Source of the DNA: an uncultured Myxococcales bacterium
Lineage (GTDB): Bacteria > Myxococcota_A > UBA9042
Length of the DNA stretch: 64,000 bases
Assembly: GCA_903840165.1 (NCBI GenBank)
Contig: CAIMEY010000060.1
Span: 1-64,000, forward strand
Direction: 5' to 3'
The translations under genes and the position numbers were made by a program. Below, piece after piece: positions 9,405 through 18,489 of the stretch. Each line of letters starts with the position of its first letter. Positions within the stretch are counted from its first letter, which is position 1. A model generated the notes under the pieces. It was not told where the DNA came from and made no database searches. It worked only from the letters and a program-made list of their open reading frames with translations.

Positions 9405-10634
9405 ATGATGAACCGACTTCCTCCGGCCAAGGCCGACATCAACGTCCTCCTGCTCGAAAACATCCACCCCAATGCCGTTGAAATCTTTCAGGAAGAAGGA
9501 TTTCGCGTCCAGACACTGTCGGCGGCCCTGGCCCCCGCGGAACTGGCGGAACGGCTGCGCGACGTTCACGTCCTGGGCATCCGCAGCAAGACCAAGGTGA
9601 CCGATGCGGCCTTGGTACATGCGACGAATCTATTGACAATTGGTGCATTTTGCATCGGTACCAACCAACTGGACCTCGCCGCCGCCAACCGCCGCGGCAT
9701 TCCGGTGTTCAACGCGCCTTTTTCCAACACGCGCAGTGTGGCTGAGCTGATCATCGGCGAAATTATTGTGCTTTCTCGGCAGATGTTCGATCGCAGCCGG
9801 GACGCACACGCAGGACGCTGGCGCAAAGCGGCCGACGGTTGCTACGAAGTACGCGGAAAGACCTTAGGTATCATCGGCTATGGCCACATCGGCTCTCAAG
9901 TTGGCGTCCTGGCCGAGTCCATGGGCATGCGCGTGCTGGCGTACGACATCCGCTCAACCATGGCCATTGGCAATGCCCAACAACGCGCAACGCTTGAGGA
10001 AGTCCTCGCTGCCTCCGACTTTGTCACCCTGCACGTGCCCGAAACGCCGCGGACCGCCAACCTGATCGGCGCGCGCGAACTGGGCCAGATGAAGAAAGGG
10101 GCCTACCTGCTCAACGCCAGCCGTGGGAATGTTGTTGATATTGATGCATTGTTGGCCGCGCTCCAGTCCAAGCACATCGCTGGCGCTGCCATTGACGTCT
10201 ATCCCCAGGAGCCGGAGTCCAACAGCGACGCGTTTGTGACGCCCTTGCAGCACCAAGCCAACGTCGTCCTAACGCCGCATCTAGGCGGATCGACAACGGA
10301 AGCGCAGGCCGCCATTGGCCGGGAAGTGGCTACAGCTTTGACGCGCTTTGTCAGCAGTGGCACCACCAGCGGTGCCGTGAACTTTCCGCAAATCGAACAG
10401 TCGCCGATCCCAGGCACGCACCGAATCCTCAATGTTCACCGCAATGTACCGGGCGTCTTGCGCGACGTCAACCGCATTGTCTCGGACCTCGGTGCCAACG
10501 TCCATGCGCAAACCTTGGCGACGGACTCAGAAATTGGCTATCTGGTCACAGACTTAGACCAGGATGTCGCGACCGATGTGGCCAACGCCTTTGCCGCGCT
10601 TCAGACGAACATCCGAACGCGAATTCTCTATTGA
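9405..10634 (+). CDS. serA: D-3-phosphoglycerate dehydrogenase
   Basis: Catalyses NAD-dependent oxidation of 3-phosphoglycerate to 3-phosphohydroxypyruvate, the first step of serine biosynthesis, in the cytoplasm. From the ATG at 9405 the product has 409 residues, the size of Escherichia coli SerA. The D-isomer 2-hydroxyacid dehydrogenase fold is evident: substrate-loop RSKTKV, the NAD-binding G-x-G-x-x-G (IIGYGHIG), the catalytic Arg in LNASRGNVVD, Glu in YPQEPE and His in LTPHLGGST. The last 80 residues form an ACT domain (VPGVLRDVNRIVSDLGANV), which in the short SerA class mediates serine feedback inhibition. The open frame continues upstream to 9138, but homology begins right after 9405. 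The convergent neighbour at 12481 encodes a D-2-hydroxyglutarate-type dehydrogenase, which may be related in function because SerA can make D-2-hydroxyglutarate. Confidence 0.95.
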   Translation: MMNRLPPAKADINVLLLENIHPNAVEIFQEEGFRVQTLSAALAPAELAERLRDVHVLGIRSKTKVTDAALVHATNLLTIGAFCIGTNQLDLAAANRRGIPVFNAPFSNTRSVAELIIGEIIVLSRQMFDRSRDAHAGRWRKAADGCYEVRGKTLGIIGYGHIGSQVGVLAESMGMRVLAYDIRSTMAIGNAQQRATLEEVLAASDFVTLHVPETPRTANLIGARELGQMKKGAYLLNASRGNVVDIDALLAALQSKHIAGAAIDVYPQEPESNSDAFVTPLQHQANVVLTPHLGGSTTEAQAAIGREVATALTRFVSSGTTSGAVNFPQIEQSPIPGTHRILNVHRNVPGVLRDVNRIVSDLGANVHAQTLATDSEIGYLVTDLDQDVATDVANAFAALQTNIRTRILY

Positions 10635-10742
10635 TTCCAAGGTGGTGTTCACACTTCGTGTATGACACATGCGCATTCCATGGATATTACAGAGAATTCG
10701 CCGCCCGACGCCCAGAATAACCCAATTATTCCAAGTGCATAC

Positions 10743-12329
10743 CTACTTGCACGTCCCCGGCACAGGGTCCGTGGCGTTGCAGCAGGTCCAGCAGTGCGGG
10801 TAGGGAAAGAGGGCCGGGCCGCTGCCGTCGCACTTGGTGCCGGTGGGGAAACAGCTCGTCGCGCCGTTGGCAGGTACGCATTTCTGCTGAGAAATCTGCC
10901 ACGTTCCACTCGCGGCGTCGCAGGAGGCAAAGATGCCGCCCAAGAACAGGTCGGCCTTGTCCGTGTAGTACCAGTTGCTGCTGCTGCTCGCGGGCAAGGT
11001 CACCTTGCACGGGCCGCTTCCGGTGATTCCCCAGTCAAAAGTAATGGTTGCCGAGGGGCATTGGCCGGCACAGGCCGCGGGCGCGCACGAGCCAAAGCTG
11101 TTGCTGCCGCTGAGGCTACCATTGTTGCAAGTCCTTGTTTCCTGGCTACAAGTCGCGCCACAGGCCACCGAATCGCTGGCGTAGGCACTCACCGTTTTGC
11201 CGCTGCCCAGGCTGCCTCCCCACGGCACGGCGCAATCGGCCAGGCAGGTCTTGCCATCGCCGCTGTAGCCGCTCTTGCACGTGCACGTCGCGACGTTTGT
11301 GCCGCCATCACTGCAGGTTGCGTGCACATCGCAGCCGCCGTTGCCCGTGCTGCACGCGCCAGCGCCGACGCACTTGCCGCCGCCACACAGTTGGCCAGGG
11401 CCGCAACCGCTTGCATTGTCGTCGATTTTGCCGTTGCAGTCGTTGTCGATGCCGTCGCAGACCTCCGGTTGCAGGCCGACCAAGACGCACGCGCCTAGGC
11501 CGGTGGGCCCACAGGTGCGGGCGCCAGGGCATTTGCCGACGACCTTGCCGCTGAGGTCTTTTTGCTCAGCATAACAGGTAGTTTGCAAGGCTGCGGTCTT
11601 GGCCGACGGCGTGCACGAACAGGTCGCGAAATTGCCGTCACCGCCAACGCGAATGCACTGCAGGGACTTAGGGCCCTCGGGCGATTGCCCCACCAAGCAC
11701 GCGTAACCATTGGGGCAATCCACGTCTGCCTTGCACGCCGCGCCGCAAAAGCTGCCCAAGGTGCCTTCGGTGACGCACAGGCTGCCTTTGACGCCCGGTA
11801 CTTGACAATCCTGAGTCGCGTCGCAGGGATAGCAGAGTTTGCCCCACTGGCCGATGCAGACGTCGTAGCCCTGGCCGCCGCTGCCGGCGAGGTTGACGCA
11901 GGTCTGGCCTGTACCGCAGCCGTCGCCACACGGACTTGCGCAGCGCTTGCCGTCGGCCGTGTCTAGGCACAGGCCACTGGTACAACTACTTGAATCAGTA
12001 CAGGAACAGCCGGGAGCGCCGGGGCAGGTGGCAGGCAAAGGTGCGTCGGCGCCCAGGTCGGAATTGCCGAGGGAATCGCTGTCATCACTCGTGGTTGCAC
12101 CATCTTGGCTGTCGCTCAAGCCCTCCGTGCCTGTGGCATCGCTGCTTGCGGCATCGGTGCTGGCAGCCTTGGTGTCGGTCAACGTGCTGTCACTCTTGGC
12201 AATATCGCCTTCCTGGAAGGTGAAGTTCGTGTCGGGGCCGCCGGTGCTGGCATTGTTGCTATTGCTGCTGCAGGCGCTGAAGAGGGCGAAGGGCAGGGCG
12301 GCGATTAGCCAAAACACGCGACAATTCAT
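10743..12329 (-). CDS. Cysteine-rich lipoprotein with EGF-like and MopE-like motifs
   Basis: Predicted surface lipoprotein of 528 residues. From the ATG at 12329 the signal peptide ends in the lipobox F-S-A-C (Cys20), followed by an Asp/Ser/Thr-rich linker of about 80 residues. Cysteine-rich blocks follow, with CSCTDSSSCTSGLC and a second set around residues 140-210. The motif CDGIDNDCNGKIDDN near residue 300 matches the metal-binding-like repeat of MopE-type proteins, and the stretch GNGGCDVHATCSDGG to GYSGDGKTC is a clear EGF-like domain. The C-terminal part has further Cys pairs but no known fold. It shares its N-terminal block order with the giant lipoprotein at 43957-47370 (same GCACTDNSQCDNNFC-type block), so the two are distant relatives. 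The start is moved in from the longest frame because of the signal peptide. Confidence 0.8.
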   Translation of the reverse strand: MNCRVFWLIAALPFALFSACSSNSNNASTGGPDTNFTFQEGDIAKSDSTLTDTKAASTDAASSDATGTEGLSDSQDGATTSDDSDSLGNSDLGADAPLPATCPGAPGCSCTDSSSCTSGLCLDTADGKRCASPCGDGCGTGQTCVNLAGSGGQGYDVCIGQWGKLCYPCDATQDCQVPGVKGSLCVTEGTLGSFCGAACKADVDCPNGYACLVGQSPEGPKSLQCIRVGGDGNFATCSCTPSAKTAALQTTCYAEQKDLSGKVVGKCPGARTCGPTGLGACVLVGLQPEVCDGIDNDCNGKIDDNASGCGPGQLCGGGKCVGAGACSTGNGGCDVHATCSDGGTNVATCTCKSGYSGDGKTCLADCAVPWGGSLGSGKTVSAYASDSVACGATCSQETRTCNNGSLSGSNSFGSCAPAACAGQCPSATITFDWGITGSGPCKVTLPASSSSNWYYTDKADLFLGGIFASCDAASGTWQISQQKCVPANGATSCFPTGTKCDGSGPALFPYPHCWTCCNATDPVPGTCK

Positions 12330-12480
12330 GGCGTATCCTATGGGTAGCGCAAGAAGCGACAACCCGTGTCGCACATAAGGGCCAAAGCGAGGGCTGCGAC
12401 AGGGCAAAACGTCGAGGATACGCCCCGTTGGCGTGTGCGTCAATCGCTCGACGACCCCAGTCGCGCCGCCGCGGCACCCG

Positions 12481-13866
12481 TCAAAGCACCTTGCCGGGAT
12501 TGAGAATCCCTTTGGGATCAAGAAGTTGCTTGATGCCGCGCATGAGAGCCAGTTCGTCCGGCGTCCGACTGTACGGCAGCGCCCGCTTCTTGAGCAGCCC
12601 GATGCCATGCTCGGCCGAAACGCTGCCGTGATGCCGGGCCACTAGCGAGAACAATAGCGCATCCGCCGCGTGCGTTTGCTCAAGAAAATCAGCCATGTTC
12701 ATTTCATCAGGCTTCATCACGTTGATGTGCAGATTGCCGTCGCCTACATGGCCAAACACCGCGATTTCCCACCCCGGATACTGCTGGGCAAAGACCGCAC
12801 CAAGCTCGGCCGTAAAGGCCTCTAAAGCCGCAATCGGCAAAGCAATATCGTTCTTATGCGGCGTGCCGGTGGCGCTCAGACTCTCGCTGATTCCCTCGCG
12901 TAGGGCCCACAATTCCGCTGCCTGCACAGAGCCTTGGGCAATCACGCCATCGTCAATCAGGCCTTGTTCCAGCAGTTGGCCCAGCCAGTCCTCCAGCTGT
13001 TCGGCGCGCTCCGCCTCTAGCAGCACGTAATGACTGGACTTCGTCGCAAAAGGCACGCGCAGCTTGCGGTGCAGCAGGACCCGCCGCAGGCAAATATCCG
13101 TAAAGAATTCATAGGCCATCGTCTGCAGCGGCGCTTGGCGCAGGGCGCGAAACAACCGCAGCACGCCGGCTAGGTCGGGCACGGCGAACAACATCACGTC
13201 CAAATGCCCAGGCTTGCGCGTCAGCTTGAGCGTGGCCTCGGTGATGATGCCCAGGATGCCTTCGCTGCCGATGAACAACTGGCGCAGGTCGATGCCTGTG
13301 TTGTTTTTCTCAAGTGCGCCGCCCAGTTCCAGCACGCGCCCATCGGCCAGCACCACCTGCAGCCCCAGCACCCACTGCCGCGTCAGTCCGTAGCGAATCA
13401 CCTTGACGCCTCCGGCATTGGTCGCCAGATTGCCGCCGACCTGACTCGAGCCCTTGGAGGCAAAATCCACCGGCCAGGTCAGGCCGAATTCGCTGACATG
13501 ATCGTGAACAAGCTCTGTAATCACGCCGGCTTGCACGCGCACCGTCGAGCCCGTCACGTCCACGGGCTCCATGTGCCGCATCCGCTGCAGGGACAGCACG
13601 ACCTCACCATCGCGCGCCACCGCGCCTGCCGCCAGCCCGGTACGCCCGCCGGAAGGAACGATAGCAACATCATGGGCATAGGCCAGGGCCATCAGCAGCG
13701 ACACTTCCTCGGTCGTCCGCGGCAGCACCACCATGGCGGCGGCGGGCGCAAAGACCTTGGTCCAATCGCGGCCATACGTTTGCAGATCTTGGGGATCTAC
13801 GCTCGCAAAATCAGGAGGGAATTGATCGGTGATGGCCTGTACAAAGGCGTCGGGCAGCGCGGGCAT
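12481..13866 (-). CDS. FAD-linked D-2-hydroxyacid dehydrogenase (D-2-hydroxyglutarate / glycolate oxidase GlcD type)
   Basis: Flavoprotein of 461 residues. The N-terminal FAD-binding type 4 domain shows PSGGRTGLAAGAV, the flavin-binding SSQVGGNLATNAGG and GSEGILGIITEATL. The C-terminal FAD-oxidase domain carries FGHVGDGNLHINV, whose histidines bind a divalent metal in this family, and the closing motif SAEHGIGLLKK with LDPKGILNPGKVL. These match D-lactate, glycolate and D-2-hydroxyglutarate dehydrogenases; the exact substrate cannot be decided from motifs. D-2-hydroxyglutarate is attractive because serA lies close by and bacterial SerA reduces 2-oxoglutarate, but the genes converge and are not an operon. 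No membrane anchor. An iron-sulfur GlcF partner is not present in the neighbourhood. Confidence 0.88.
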   Translation of the reverse strand: MPALPDAFVQAITDQFPPDFASVDPQDLQTYGRDWTKVFAPAAAMVVLPRTTEEVSLLMALAYAHDVAIVPSGGRTGLAAGAVARDGEVVLSLQRMRHMEPVDVTGSTVRVQAGVITELVHDHVSEFGLTWPVDFASKGSSQVGGNLATNAGGVKVIRYGLTRQWVLGLQVVLADGRVLELGGALEKNNTGIDLRQLFIGSEGILGIITEATLKLTRKPGHLDVMLFAVPDLAGVLRLFRALRQAPLQTMAYEFFTDICLRRVLLHRKLRVPFATKSSHYVLLEAERAEQLEDWLGQLLEQGLIDDGVIAQGSVQAAELWALREGISESLSATGTPHKNDIALPIAALEAFTAELGAVFAQQYPGWEIAVFGHVGDGNLHINVMKPDEMNMADFLEQTHAADALLFSLVARHHGSVSAEHGIGLLKKRALPYSRTPDELALMRGIKQLLDPKGILNPGKVL

Positions 13867-13962
13867 TCGGGCCTATCTCGGGGCAGTCGGAGCGCCCGGT
13901 CGCCGCAGGGTACCGCTCGCCTGATATCGGCGCAACTCGGCAGATGGCAGGATCAAGGCCTC

Positions 13963-14736
13963 TCAACCCGTTACAGGTGTTGGTGAATCCGCCTGCGGCG
14001 TCGGCTCTTCCCGGTCACAGCGCGGCGATTGCAGGGCGACGCAATGACAGGGCAGCGCCCCATCGAGGCAGCGGCCAATAGAATGCGCAGCTCCCCGCGT
14101 TTCACCAATTATCACATGAGGTTTCATGGGTCCATCGCGCTCGTCGTCCTGTTCATGGGCCAGCGAAGTCGGCGTCGTAGCAGAGGCCGGCGGCACCACC
14201 TGACTTCCGAGCAAGGCACCCTTGGCCGAGCGAAACAGCAAAAGCCCTCCACCATCAGTGAGTTGCAAGGCGTGGTCAAGGCCAATCTGCACCACCCCTT
14301 CGGCCTTGGCCAGCGGCAGCGTATTGGGCCCCGTCAGAACTAACAAATCCCCTGGTTGAACGCAGGCTTGCGTGGTGACAATGCCGCGAAACTGCCCGCC
14401 AAGCCACAGCTCCGTGCCGTCCAGATGCGCCGTCGCCTCGCCTTGGTAGATGAGCTCCACGGCCTCATCGTGGGTATTGGAGATCCCGTCGCCATCTAAG
14501 TCGATGCCCGCAGGACGACTGAGGATTTCATTGACCGTCAACTCGCCACTAAGCGGCAAGCGGCAGTCGATGCTGACCACCACCTCAGGCGCCTCTTGGA
14601 TCGTGTCGGCCTTGATCTTGGCGTGTGGCAACGGCTTTTCTACCTGACTACTAGCACACCCAGCGCCTAGTAGCAGCGCCGCAAGCCATAGACTATGCCT
14701 CTGATTTCGAACGTGATTCATGCGAACCGTATCCAT
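13963..14736 (-). CDS. Lamin-tail-domain lipoprotein
   Basis: Secreted lipoprotein of 257 residues. The signal ends in G-A-G-C with the lipidated cysteine at residue 27 from the ATG at 14736; an ATG at 14721 is an alternative start, but the GGGG tract upstream favours the first. The body is a single lamin-tail domain (LTD): VNEILSRPAGIDLDGDG, then a DEAVELIYQG strand, LDGTELWLGG, a pre-core loop with PGDLLVLTGP, and the closing SLAHEQDDERDGPMKPH with a final Cys pair (GRCLDGALPCHC). Bacterial LTD proteins are extracellular and may attach to nucleic acids, nucleases or the cell surface; no enzymatic domain accompanies it here. It lies alone, divergent from the YceI lipoprotein gene. Confidence 0.7.
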   Translation of the reverse strand: MDTVRMNHVRNQRHSLWLAALLLGAGCASSQVEKPLPHAKIKADTIQEAPEVVVSIDCRLPLSGELTVNEILSRPAGIDLDGDGISNTHDEAVELIYQGEATAHLDGTELWLGGQFRGIVTTQACVQPGDLLVLTGPNTLPLAKAEGVVQIGLDHALQLTDGGGLLLFRSAKGALLGSQVVPPASATTPTSLAHEQDDERDGPMKPHVIIGETRGAAHSIGRCLDGALPCHCVALQSPRCDREEPTPQADSPTPVTG

Positions 14737-15089
14737 GCGAACCCCACGGGCGCGATTGCGTGCGCCTCTATCTAGGTGATCGCTCGAAATCTGGTTTTGG
14801 GTTGCGCTGCGAACAAGAAAGTTTGCCTTCGCGGCCGGCCTCTTGGTCGGGATACTGAGAATATTGATTAAATACGACGGGTAGTGTGGCAAAAATTTCT
14901 TTTAGGGGAGACACGATTGTTGCTGCAGCGAAACAATGTGATTCCGCGCAGCCAGCTTGTGCTGAGCGGCGGATATGGCCTAATTGCAAGCGACTCGCGG
15001 CGGAGGCAGGTCCGACAGACCACCGCCCTCGAGATGACCGACACCCGTCTGGCACTCTGTAAGTTGTTGCCTGACAAGGAGAATTGACC
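14737..15089. other. Divergent intergenic region (lipoprotein / YceI)
   Basis: About 350 bases between two divergent lipoprotein genes, so promoters for both should lie here. The stretch around 14840-14910 is AT-richer than its surroundings (AATATTGATTAAATACGAC, CAAAAATTTCTTTTAG) and is the best candidate for promoter sequence, but I cannot assign -35 and -10 boxes. No gene or RNA is supported. Confidence 0.4.
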
Positions 15090-15845
15090 ATGTTTTCCGT
15101 TTCTCGCTTTGCCGCTGTTGCGGCGTTGATCGCGGTTCCTTTGTTGACCAATGGTTGCGCAAAGGATCCGTCCAAGGACGCACCTGCTGCCAAAGTGTCC
15201 GATCCTGCTCCGGAAGAGCCCAAGGCTCCCGAGGCTGCCAAGGCGGCTGAGCCCGGCAAGACCGGCGAACCGACCCCGGCACCGGCCGCGGCGGCTCCAC
15301 CCGCTGCTGCCCCGGCTGCTGCGGCCGCTGGTGTTGCATTGACCGGCACAATTCAGGCGGTAGGTTCTAAGGTTACGGGCGCGCACACGCTCAACTTCAA
15401 GGACTGGAAGGGCAGCGCGGCCCTGCGCGATGGTAAGCCCGAAGGCGGCACCCTGGAGTTCACGGTCAACGTCGCCTCCTTGGAAGAAGTGACCAAGGAA
15501 CGCAATGAATATACGGGCAAACTTGAAGAACACCTGAAGTCGCCCGAATTCTTTGACGTCGCCAAGTTCCCCGCCGCGACGTTTAAGTCCTCGGAAATCA
15601 AGGCCGGTGGCGACCCCGTGGCCGCCGGTTCGACCCACAGCATCAAGGGCAGCCTGACCCTGCGCGGCGTCACCAAGGAAGTTTCGTTCCCGGCCACCGT
15701 GGCTGTGACCGGCAAAGACCTCAGTGGAAAGGCGGAGTTCAGCATCAACCGCAAGGACTTCGGCATCGTCTACCCGGGCAAGCCCGACGACCTGATTCGC
15801 GACGGCGTGGTCCTTAAGCTTGACCTCAAGGCCACCCTGCCATAG
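15090..15845 (+). CDS. YceI-domain lipoprotein
   Basis: Periplasmic lipid-binding-like lipoprotein of 251 residues. The ATG at 15090 follows AAGGAG eight bases upstream. The signal peptide ends at N-G-C (Cys23), followed by a 60-residue Ala/Pro/Lys linker. The remaining part is a complete YceI domain: VGSKVTGAHTLNFKDW, a GGTLEFTVNVASL strand, the conserved KSPEFFDVAKFPAATFKS motif, then GSLTLRGVTKEVSFP and a final RKDFGIVYPGKPDDLIRDGVVLK stretch. YceI proteins form an extended lipocalin-like barrel that binds polyisoprenoids or amides. An atypical linker places the barrel away from the membrane. A hairpin followed by a T-rich run at 15919-15970 probably ends this transcript. Confidence 0.9.
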   Translation: MFSVSRFAAVAALIAVPLLTNGCAKDPSKDAPAAKVSDPAPEEPKAPEAAKAAEPGKTGEPTPAPAAAAPPAAAPAAAAAGVALTGTIQAVGSKVTGAHTLNFKDWKGSAALRDGKPEGGTLEFTVNVASLEEVTKERNEYTGKLEEHLKSPEFFDVAKFPAATFKSSEIKAGGDPVAAGSTHSIKGSLTLRGVTKEVSFPATVAVTGKDLSGKAEFSINRKDFGIVYPGKPDDLIRDGVVLKLDLKATLP

Positions 15846-15918
15846 GCAGCGTGCGCTGTGGAAGGCCTTGAAACATCGAGGCTCTATCCACAAGGCCAGC
15901 AAATTAGTGTGCAGTGAC

Positions 15919-15970
15919 GGCCACGGCAGTCTGGGTGTGTGCTCCCGGGTTGCTGTGGCCGTTTGTCTTT
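15919..15970 (+). terminator. Probable intrinsic terminator after the YceI gene
   Basis: Arms GGCCACGGCA (15919-15928) and TGCTGTGGCC (15951-15960) pair over ten bases with one G-U, followed by GTTTGTCTTT. The U tract is interrupted and the loop is long, so this is a moderate candidate. Confidence 0.45.
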
Positions 15971-15982
15971 ATTCTCAAGGTC

Positions 15983-16771
15983 TTATGTTGCGGGCAGGGC
16001 CTGGACCAGCGCGCGTACTCGGGCAACATCCACCGGTGCGTGCACGTTGCCGTTCTGCTTGCATGCCGTGCCGACAATCGCCCCATCGGCCACAGCGAGG
16101 AGCGCGGCCAGGGTTTGGACATTGGCCCCGCTGCCGATCCATACGGGCGTTTTCCCAGCAGCTTCCTTAACTTGTCGCAGCTTGGCTAGGTCGACCGGTT
16201 GACCGGTCCCTTCGCCACTGACGACGACAGCGTCGGCCAAACCGCGCAAAATCGTATCATGAACCTCAGCTTGCAGAGCACGGGCGGCCAAGGGCGCGGA
16301 ATGCTTGACATCTACGTCGGCGAAGATGCGCACCCCTTGGGCACCCCAGGCCTGGCGTAGGCGAAGCAATTCATGGGCTTGTCCTTGAATCACGCCTTGG
16401 TCCGTGACCCGCGCGCCAGTCAAGACGTTTACCCGCACATAATCCGCCTGCACGGCCCGGGCAATGGCCAAGGCAGCGGCACCATCGTTGCGCAAGACGT
16501 TGATACCCAAAGGCAATGCGAAACGCCGGCGAATCTCCCAGGCGACCACAGTCAGGTGCGCCAAGGTCACGGCCGGCACGGGCCCCGGGAAAAAAGGCGT
16601 GTCGCCGAAGTTCTCGACCATCAACGCATGCAGCCCGCCTTGCACCAGCGCATCGGCGTCGTGCAGGGCGGCATCGATAACCTGCTGAAAAGTACCAGAA
16701 AATAGTGGCGCGCCAGGCAGAGGTTTCAAATGCACCATGCCGATCAGGCGGGGTTGATTGGACGTCACCAT
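15983..16771 (-). CDS. BtpA / SgcQ family TIM-barrel protein
   Basis: Cytoplasmic protein of 262 residues from the ATG at 16771, which has GGAG six bases upstream; the frame runs further to 16804 but only with a TTG. Motifs typical of the BtpA family are LIGMVHLKPLPGAP at the start, GLHALMVENFGDTPFF, PLGINVLRND, ADYVRVNVLTGARVTDQG, FADVDVKHSAPL, DAVVVSGEGTGQPVD and the phosphate-site-like VWIGSGANVQT and DGAIVGTACK. BtpA is required for stable photosystem I in cyanobacteria, while the many non-photosynthetic members, like this one, have no settled reaction; the fold suggests action on a sugar phosphate. The gene stands alone, between the terminator of the PPC lipoprotein and the convergent YceI gene. 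Confidence 0.85.
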   Translation of the reverse strand: MVTSNQPRLIGMVHLKPLPGAPLFSGTFQQVIDAALHDADALVQGGLHALMVENFGDTPFFPGPVPAVTLAHLTVVAWEIRRRFALPLGINVLRNDGAAALAIARAVQADYVRVNVLTGARVTDQGVIQGQAHELLRLRQAWGAQGVRIFADVDVKHSAPLAARALQAEVHDTILRGLADAVVVSGEGTGQPVDLAKLRQVKEAAGKTPVWIGSGANVQTLAALLAVADGAIVGTACKQNGNVHAPVDVARVRALVQALPAT

Positions 16772-16802
16772 CGGCGCTCCGAACCGCCCACTTTGCGGCG
16801 GC

Positions 16803-16857
16803 AAAAAAAACGAGCGGCGTCTCGAGCTCAGTTTGCACCGCGCTGGAGACGCCGCCC
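16803..16857 (-). terminator. Intrinsic terminator of the PPC-domain lipoprotein gene
   Basis: On the minus strand the perfect ten-base stem GCGGCGTCTC / GAGACGCCGC (arms at 16846-16855 and 16814-16823) is followed by a run of eight Ts (A-run at 16803-16810 on the plus strand). It lies 73 bases beyond the stop of the gene ending at 16930 and just upstream of the BtpA gene. Confidence 0.85.
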
Positions 16858-16929
16858 GCTATGGATTCATGCGACGCTGTTTCCCTCAGGTTACCGGGCC
16901 TTGCAGCCCAAGCCTGAGTGCACCTAGGC

Positions 16930-18489
16930 CTAGTTCGTCGAAAGGACGAAGCCGCACATGTAGTTGCTCGAGCCGATGCTGGCATTCTGGCCCGTGGCGC
17001 TCAACCGCACCAAGACGGACTTGGTGCCGGCGGGGACGGCCCACTTGGTCGAAGCCAAGCCGGTGGCGTCCTTTTCCGTCGTCGTTGTGCCCGAGTAGAC
17101 TTCGCCGGTGGGCTTGACCAAGTCCGAGGTCAAGTTGACGATGCCCGAGCCCATGGCCAGGCCGCTGCAATACAGGTACAAGTTGTAGCCATCCTTGGGG
17201 ATGTTGATCTTGTAGTGGTCGATGTCGGCGCCATTGTTGATGATGTCGCCGCTGCAGTAGTAGCCATTGTCGCCAGCTTGGGTCGGGTAAGCGCTAAGGA
17301 TTTCAGCGCCTTCCGGCTTGTCGTTGGCGGCTTCGTTGATTTCAATCGGGTTGGAGCTCGTGCCGTTGAGGTTGACGATGTAGAAATCGCCGGCGCCCAG
17401 CGTCGCGCTGTCCGAGTGCTTGACGAACAGGTAGAAGTTGCCGCCGTACGCGCCGGGGAACTGGATGTCACTGTTCAGCAAGTTGCCCTTGGAGACGGTC
17501 GGCGTGGCATCCGACGCGATCCAGGCCACCATGTCGGTGAGCGACGAACCGTTGCCCTTGGGGCCACCGGCATTGGAGCTCAACTGGATTTCCGGGCGGG
17601 TCTTTTCCTTGATGGTTCCAGCGCTTGCCTTCCAGTCAGCCGGCACCGCGAAGGTGTAGGCGTCGACATCGGCCAGCGTCTGCAGCAGGCCGAACACGAC
17701 CGAGGCGTAGTAGCCGCTGGTGGTGTTGCCCGAGCTCTTGACCCAGCCAACCTTGCCGGTCGTCGGCGTGGTGTCGTTGGGCTCAGCCGCTTCGGGCGTG
17801 ATGCTCGGATCGGTCTTGGGATCCGCGAGGTTAACGACCAACTGGTAGTCGGTGTTGTCCTTGTCGACGGGCTGGGCGCAACCGGCCTTGGGATCCGGAT
17901 TATTGGCCAGCCAAGTCGAGCATTCTTCCATGCGCAGGTAGTACGTGCCATCGGCCGGCAGCACCGTGGTGATGGAACTGTCGTTGGTGTACCGGGGGTT
18001 CGGGTCGTCGTCGAACGCGTATTGCTTCTTGTCCGGGCCGTACATGGTCAGGACGGTGTCGATCGTCGCCGTGTCGAACTCGTTGTTCTGCTGGGTCTGC
18101 TGGGCAGTAATAGCAAAGATATAGAGCAGTTGGCCCTTCTTTCCCTCAAACTTCCAGTAGTCCACGTCGCCCGTCGGGTCCAGCGTGTCACTGACGCCCG
18201 TGGGGCCGACCGGCAGGGCCTGGGCCTTGTCGATGGTCTCGTCGTCGATGGGAGCGGGGCCAGTGTCCTTGGGCCCGGTATCCTTCTTGATTCCGGTGTC
18301 TACGGTGGCATCCACTTTGACGCCCGTGTCGGCGCCAATGGTGTCTGAGCCGTTCGAGCCGCCCGTGTCGCTGACCTTGGTGTCTGCGGTCGAGGACGCA
18401 TCGGCGGTCGTCGTGGTGGTAGAACTGCTGCCGCAGGCGGCCTGCCACAAGGCGAGGCTGGCGACAAAAGTCAGGCTGATCTTGCGCAT
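16930..18489 (-). CDS. PPC-domain lipoprotein
   Basis: Surface lipoprotein of 519 residues. The ATG at 18489 has GGAG six bases upstream and begins a signal peptide with lipobox Q-A-A-C (Cys19). A Ser/Thr/Asp/Lys linker follows to about residue 80. The rest resembles repeated bacterial pre-peptidase C-terminal (PPC) modules: AQALPVGPTGVSDTLDPTGDVDYWKFEGKKG opens the first with the D-x-D-Y-W-x-F core and a G-T-Y-Y-L-R-M-E strand; a second has GYYASVVFGLLQTLADVDAYTF; a third shows GYYCSGDIINNGADIDHYKINIP. PPC domains are calcium-binding jelly-roll folds that accompany secreted enzymes, but no protease or other catalytic domain is attached here, so the protein may bind polymers or stabilise partners. 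Bounded by clear terminators on both sides, hence monocistronic. Confidence 0.8.
   Translation of the reverse strand: MRKISLTFVASLALWQAACGSSSTTTTTADASSTADTKVSDTGGSNGSDTIGADTGVKVDATVDTGIKKDTGPKDTGPAPIDDETIDKAQALPVGPTGVSDTLDPTGDVDYWKFEGKKGQLLYIFAITAQQTQQNNEFDTATIDTVLTMYGPDKKQYAFDDDPNPRYTNDSSITTVLPADGTYYLRMEECSTWLANNPDPKAGCAQPVDKDNTDYQLVVNLADPKTDPSITPEAAEPNDTTPTTGKVGWVKSSGNTTSGYYASVVFGLLQTLADVDAYTFAVPADWKASAGTIKEKTRPEIQLSSNAGGPKGNGSSLTDMVAWIASDATPTVSKGNLLNSDIQFPGAYGGNFYLFVKHSDSATLGAGDFYIVNLNGTSSNPIEINEAANDKPEGAEILSAYPTQAGDNGYYCSGDIINNGADIDHYKINIPKDGYNLYLYCSGLAMGSGIVNLTSDLVKPTGEVYSGTTTTEKDATGLASTKWAVPAGTKSVLVRLSATGQNASIGSSNYMCGFVLSTN

Noticed and set aside
8846..9472. A 208-codon minus-strand frame overlapping the start of serA
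   Set aside because: It has no recognised motif, low-complexity Arg/Ser content and overlaps the conserved serA N-terminus.
16918..18348. A 476-codon plus-strand open frame
   Set aside because: It lies wholly antisense to the PPC-domain lipoprotein, has no recognisable domain, and arises from high-GC codon bias.
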